The notes beneath the pieces are model-generated. The model had not been told where the DNA came from. It did not search any database and saw nothing but the letters and a program-made list of their open reading frames with translations. A DNA stretch of 64,000 bases from Spirochaetota bacterium (lineage in GTDB: Bacteria > Spirochaetota > Spirochaetia > Treponematales > Rectinemataceae), in NCBI GenBank assembly GCA_022711355.1, contig JAKLFE010000020.1, forward strand, positions 1 through 64,000. The letters run 5' to 3'. Both the position numbers and the translations under genes were made by a program. Shown one piece after another: positions 62,032 through 64,000 of this stretch (its first letter is position 1; each line of letters begins with the position of its first letter).

Positions 62032-64000
62032 GTGGCCAGGAAACCAGGGGAGCCCCGCGGGGCGGACGAGGCCGAGCGCCGGGCCAAGGAGCTGCTCTCG
62101 CTCGAGGAGGCCAAGTCCGAGCTCCTCATCAATACCGTCATCCTCGCCGCCATCCTGCCCGGGATCGCCCTCATGATGGTCCCCATCCTCCTCGTCCAGG
62201 GCTTCTCGCCCAACGCGACCATGGACCTCGTCGCCCTCTGCCTCGCGGCAGCCTACTACCTGCCCCATCGGCTCATCCTCCGGCGGGGCGGGTATCGGCC
62301 GGCCATGAAGTACGTCTCGTCCCTCCTGAACGTCACCCTCTGCAGCCTCACCCTCGTCGGCTACTCCTGGTCCTCCGGCTGGATCCACAGCGCCCGCTCG
62401 GCCGTCGTCGTCATGTACGCCGTCATCATCCTCGTGTCGGGCCTCTACCACTCCCCCCGCCTCCCCCTCGCGACGGCCGCCCTGGCCGTCTTGCAGTACA
62501 GCGGCATCGCGGCCTACGCCGTCCTCGGGGCCGGCGTTGCCCTGTCGCCGATCGAGACCTTCGGCTCGCCCGCCTACAGCCTCGACGTCTACGCCCTCCT
62601 CGTCGCCGTCTTCCTCCTCTCGGGCCTCGCCGCGGCCTATGGCGGCTCGCGCTTCCGCGCGAACCTGGCCCGCGCCCTGCGCTCGGAGGCGAGCCGCGAG
62701 GCCATCGCCGCGCTGGACGCCCAGAAGACCTACTTCTTCTCGAACGTGTCGCACGAGCTCAGGACCCCCCTCACCCTCATCCTCTCCCCCCTCGACTCGA
62801 TGCTCGCCGGCGACCTCTCCTACATGCCCGAGAAGCACCGCGGCTACCTCGGCCTCGTCCGCCTCAACGCCCTGCGCCTGCTCAAGCTCATCAACAACCT
62901 CCTCGATTTCACGAAGCTGGAGGCGGGGATGATGGAGCTCAGGCGGCAGAAGACCGACCTCGGGGCCGCCCTGGAGTCCTACGTCGCGGCCCTCCGCCCC
63001 GCGGCCGAGGCGAAGGGGCTCGGCCTGGAGCTCTCGGTCGAGGCCGGCCGGCCGGGGGGCATCGTCGCCGCCGTCGACCGCAACCTCTTCGAGAAGGCCG
63101 TCTTCAACCTCCTCTCCAACGCCCTCAAGTTCACCGCCTCAGGCGGCCGGATCCAGGTCGCCCTGCGCTCCCTCCCCGAGCCGGGGGGCGGCCGCTTCGA
63201 GCTCTCGGTCGCCGACAGCGGGATCGGCATAGCCCCGGACCAGCTCGACTTCGTCTTCGAGCGCTTCAGCCAGGTCGACTCGAGCCTGGCGCGGAAGTAC
63301 GAGGGCAGCGGCATCGGCCTTTCCCTGGCGCGGGACATCGTGGAGCTCCACGGCGGCGGCATCTCCGCGCGCAGCGAGCTCGGCCGCGGCTCGGTCTTTA
63401 CCATCTCGATGCCGACGGGGCGGGTGGACGAGGGCGAGCCGATCGAGGAGCTCCGGGCCGCCATGCCCTCCCAGCTCTCGGACCTCCTCCCCGCGCCGGC
63501 GGCCGGCCCGGCGCCTCGGCCGGAGGGGGGGCGCGCCCTGGTCCTGGTGGTCGACGACAATCCCGACCTCCGCGCCTACCTCGCGGCCTTCCTCGGCGAG
63601 GAGTACGAGGTCCTGACCGCCGTCGACGGCCTCGAGGGCCTCGCCGCGGCGCGATCGCGGCGGCCCGACCTCGTGGTCTCGGACGTGATGATGCCGCGGA
63701 TGGACGGCTACGCCCTCTGCGCCGAGCTCAAGCGCGATCCCGAGCTCGCCCAAGTCCCCCTCATCCTCCTGACCGCCCGGGCCGAGGAGGGCATGAAGCT
63801 CGCCGGCTACGGGCTGGGCGCCGACGACTACCTCGGCAAGCCCTTCAGCGCCGAGGAGCTCCTCGCCAAGATCCGGGTCTTCCTGGGGCGGGAGGCCCTG
63901 CGGCGGGAGCTCGATTCCCTCGCCGCCCGGCTCCGCGAGGCCAACGAGCGGCTCGAGGACAAGGTGCGGGAGAGGACGGCCCAGCTCGAGGAGCGCTTCT
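62032..64000 (+). CDS. Hybrid sensor histidine kinase (partial, runs off the window)
   Basis: A membrane signalling protein of at least 656 residues. The start is GTG 62032 (MARKPGEPRG...), with GGAGG upstream. Helices from about 35 to 210 form a multipass sensor. The histidine-kinase core begins with FFSNVSHELRTPLTLIL (phosphoacceptor His), followed by NLLSNALKFT (N box), VADSGIGI (G1) and GSGIGLSLARDIVELHGG. A receiver domain follows (LVLVVDDNPDLRAYL, VSDVMMPRMDGYALC, LLTARAEEG, GKPF). After it the chain continues as a coiled coil, EANERLEDKVRERTAQLEERF, which normally leads into another domain (second kinase or output). The end is outside the window. Confidence 0.93.
   Translation, partial: MARKPGEPRGADEAERRAKELLSLEEAKSELLINTVILAAILPGIALMMVPILLVQGFSPNATMDLVALCLAAAYYLPHRLILRRGGYRPAMKYVSSLLNVTLCSLTLVGYSWSSGWIHSARSAVVVMYAVIILVSGLYHSPRLPLATAALAVLQYSGIAAYAVLGAGVALSPIETFGSPAYSLDVYALLVAVFLLSGLAAAYGGSRFRANLARALRSEASREAIAALDAQKTYFFSNVSHELRTPLTLILSPLDSMLAGDLSYMPEKHRGYLGLVRLNALRLLKLINNLLDFTKLEAGMMELRRQKTDLGAALESYVAALRPAAEAKGLGLELSVEAGRPGGIVAAVDRNLFEKAVFNLLSNALKFTASGGRIQVALRSLPEPGGGRFELSVADSGIGIAPDQLDFVFERFSQVDSSLARKYEGSGIGLSLARDIVELHGGGISARSELGRGSVFTISMPTGRVDEGEPIEELRAAMPSQLSDLLPAPAAGPAPRPEGGRALVLVVDDNPDLRAYLAAFLGEEYEVLTAVDGLEGLAAARSRRPDLVVSDVMMPRMDGYALCAELKRDPELAQVPLILLTARAEEGMKLAGYGLGADDYLGKPFSAEELLAKIRVFLGREALRRELDSLAARLREANERLEDKVRERTAQLEERF

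Overview
The window is very GC-rich chromosomal DNA (about 70% by eye), densely coded on both strands, with no rRNA, tRNA, CRISPR array, phage or transposase gene visible. The cell is a diderm: there are several signal-peptide or lipobox proteins, two probable outer-membrane beta-barrel proteins (3720-6668 and 51780-53141), and an Aat/ClpS/ClpA set. It is chemotactic (MCP at 6677-8554) and uses cyclic-di-GMP (HD-GYP at 36969-38390, GGDEF at 53482-55071). Gene content (LplABC-type and AfuABC-type sugar importers, PIN-PhoH, glycine C-acetyltransferase, DUF3943 protein) would suit a high-GC saccharolytic member of the Spirochaetota. That placement is an inference of low to moderate confidence; no marker RNA is present.

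Layout. 1-8554 (minus): the start of manA, then an apparent operon of MCP with a CxxCH haem motif, a metallopeptidase/propeller/beta-barrel protein, purine nucleoside phosphorylase, and a DinG-type helicase fused to an N-terminal RadC/JAMM domain. 8732-16428 (plus): a membrane protein with a long Glu/Ala repeat, then a tightly overlapping string (small membrane protein, M23 peptidase, PEGA protein, exonuclease III, rhomboid) and an IclR regulator. 16471-33339 (plus): a pectin/rhamnogalacturonan utilisation region with kduI, kduD, an iron-dependent alcohol dehydrogenase, an AraC-type membrane sensor-regulator, an LplB/LplC/solute-binding importer, a heparinase-like protein, a TIM-barrel isomerase, a GH105 unsaturated-uronyl hydrolase, an unknown protein and a GH38 alpha-mannosidase. 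The likely flow is regulator and importer bringing in oligouronides, GH105 and the putative lyase cleaving them, and KduI/KduD processing the released uronate. 33336-41337: mixed genes including a TIM-barrel protein, secreted proteins, an HD-GYP phosphodiesterase, PIN-PhoH, a zinc ribbon and kbl. 41603-48348: a divergon in which an RpiR regulator, HAD phosphatase and TIM-barrel isomerase face an AfuABC-like importer, probably for a phosphorylated sugar. 48468-53141: zinc-ribbon proteins, a 2-hydroxyacid dehydrogenase, a caspase-like lipoprotein and a DUF3943 barrel protein. 53482-61853 (minus): a diguanylate cyclase between two copies of a structured repeat, then a cobalamin-type radical SAM protein, aat, a PAP2 phosphatase, clpA and clpS, i.e. 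the bacterial N-degron pathway. 62032-64000: a hybrid histidine kinase cut by the window edge.

The most notable sequence-level observation is that many transcription-unit heads have a -10-like hexamer ending only 5-7 bases before the start codon with no Shine-Dalgarno sequence, suggesting leaderless mRNAs (manA, MCP, kduI, araC-type gene, 34299 gene, 2-hydroxyacid dehydrogenase, DUF3943 gene, and probably HD-GYP and clpS). Other points of interest are the JAMM-DinG fusion, the haem MCP, the duplicated structured repeat flanking the GGDEF gene, the shared ATATTTTCAG motif of the RpiR divergon, and two unassigned genes inside the pectin locus. I found no wholly new system that I can defend; the candidates are ranked in the findings.
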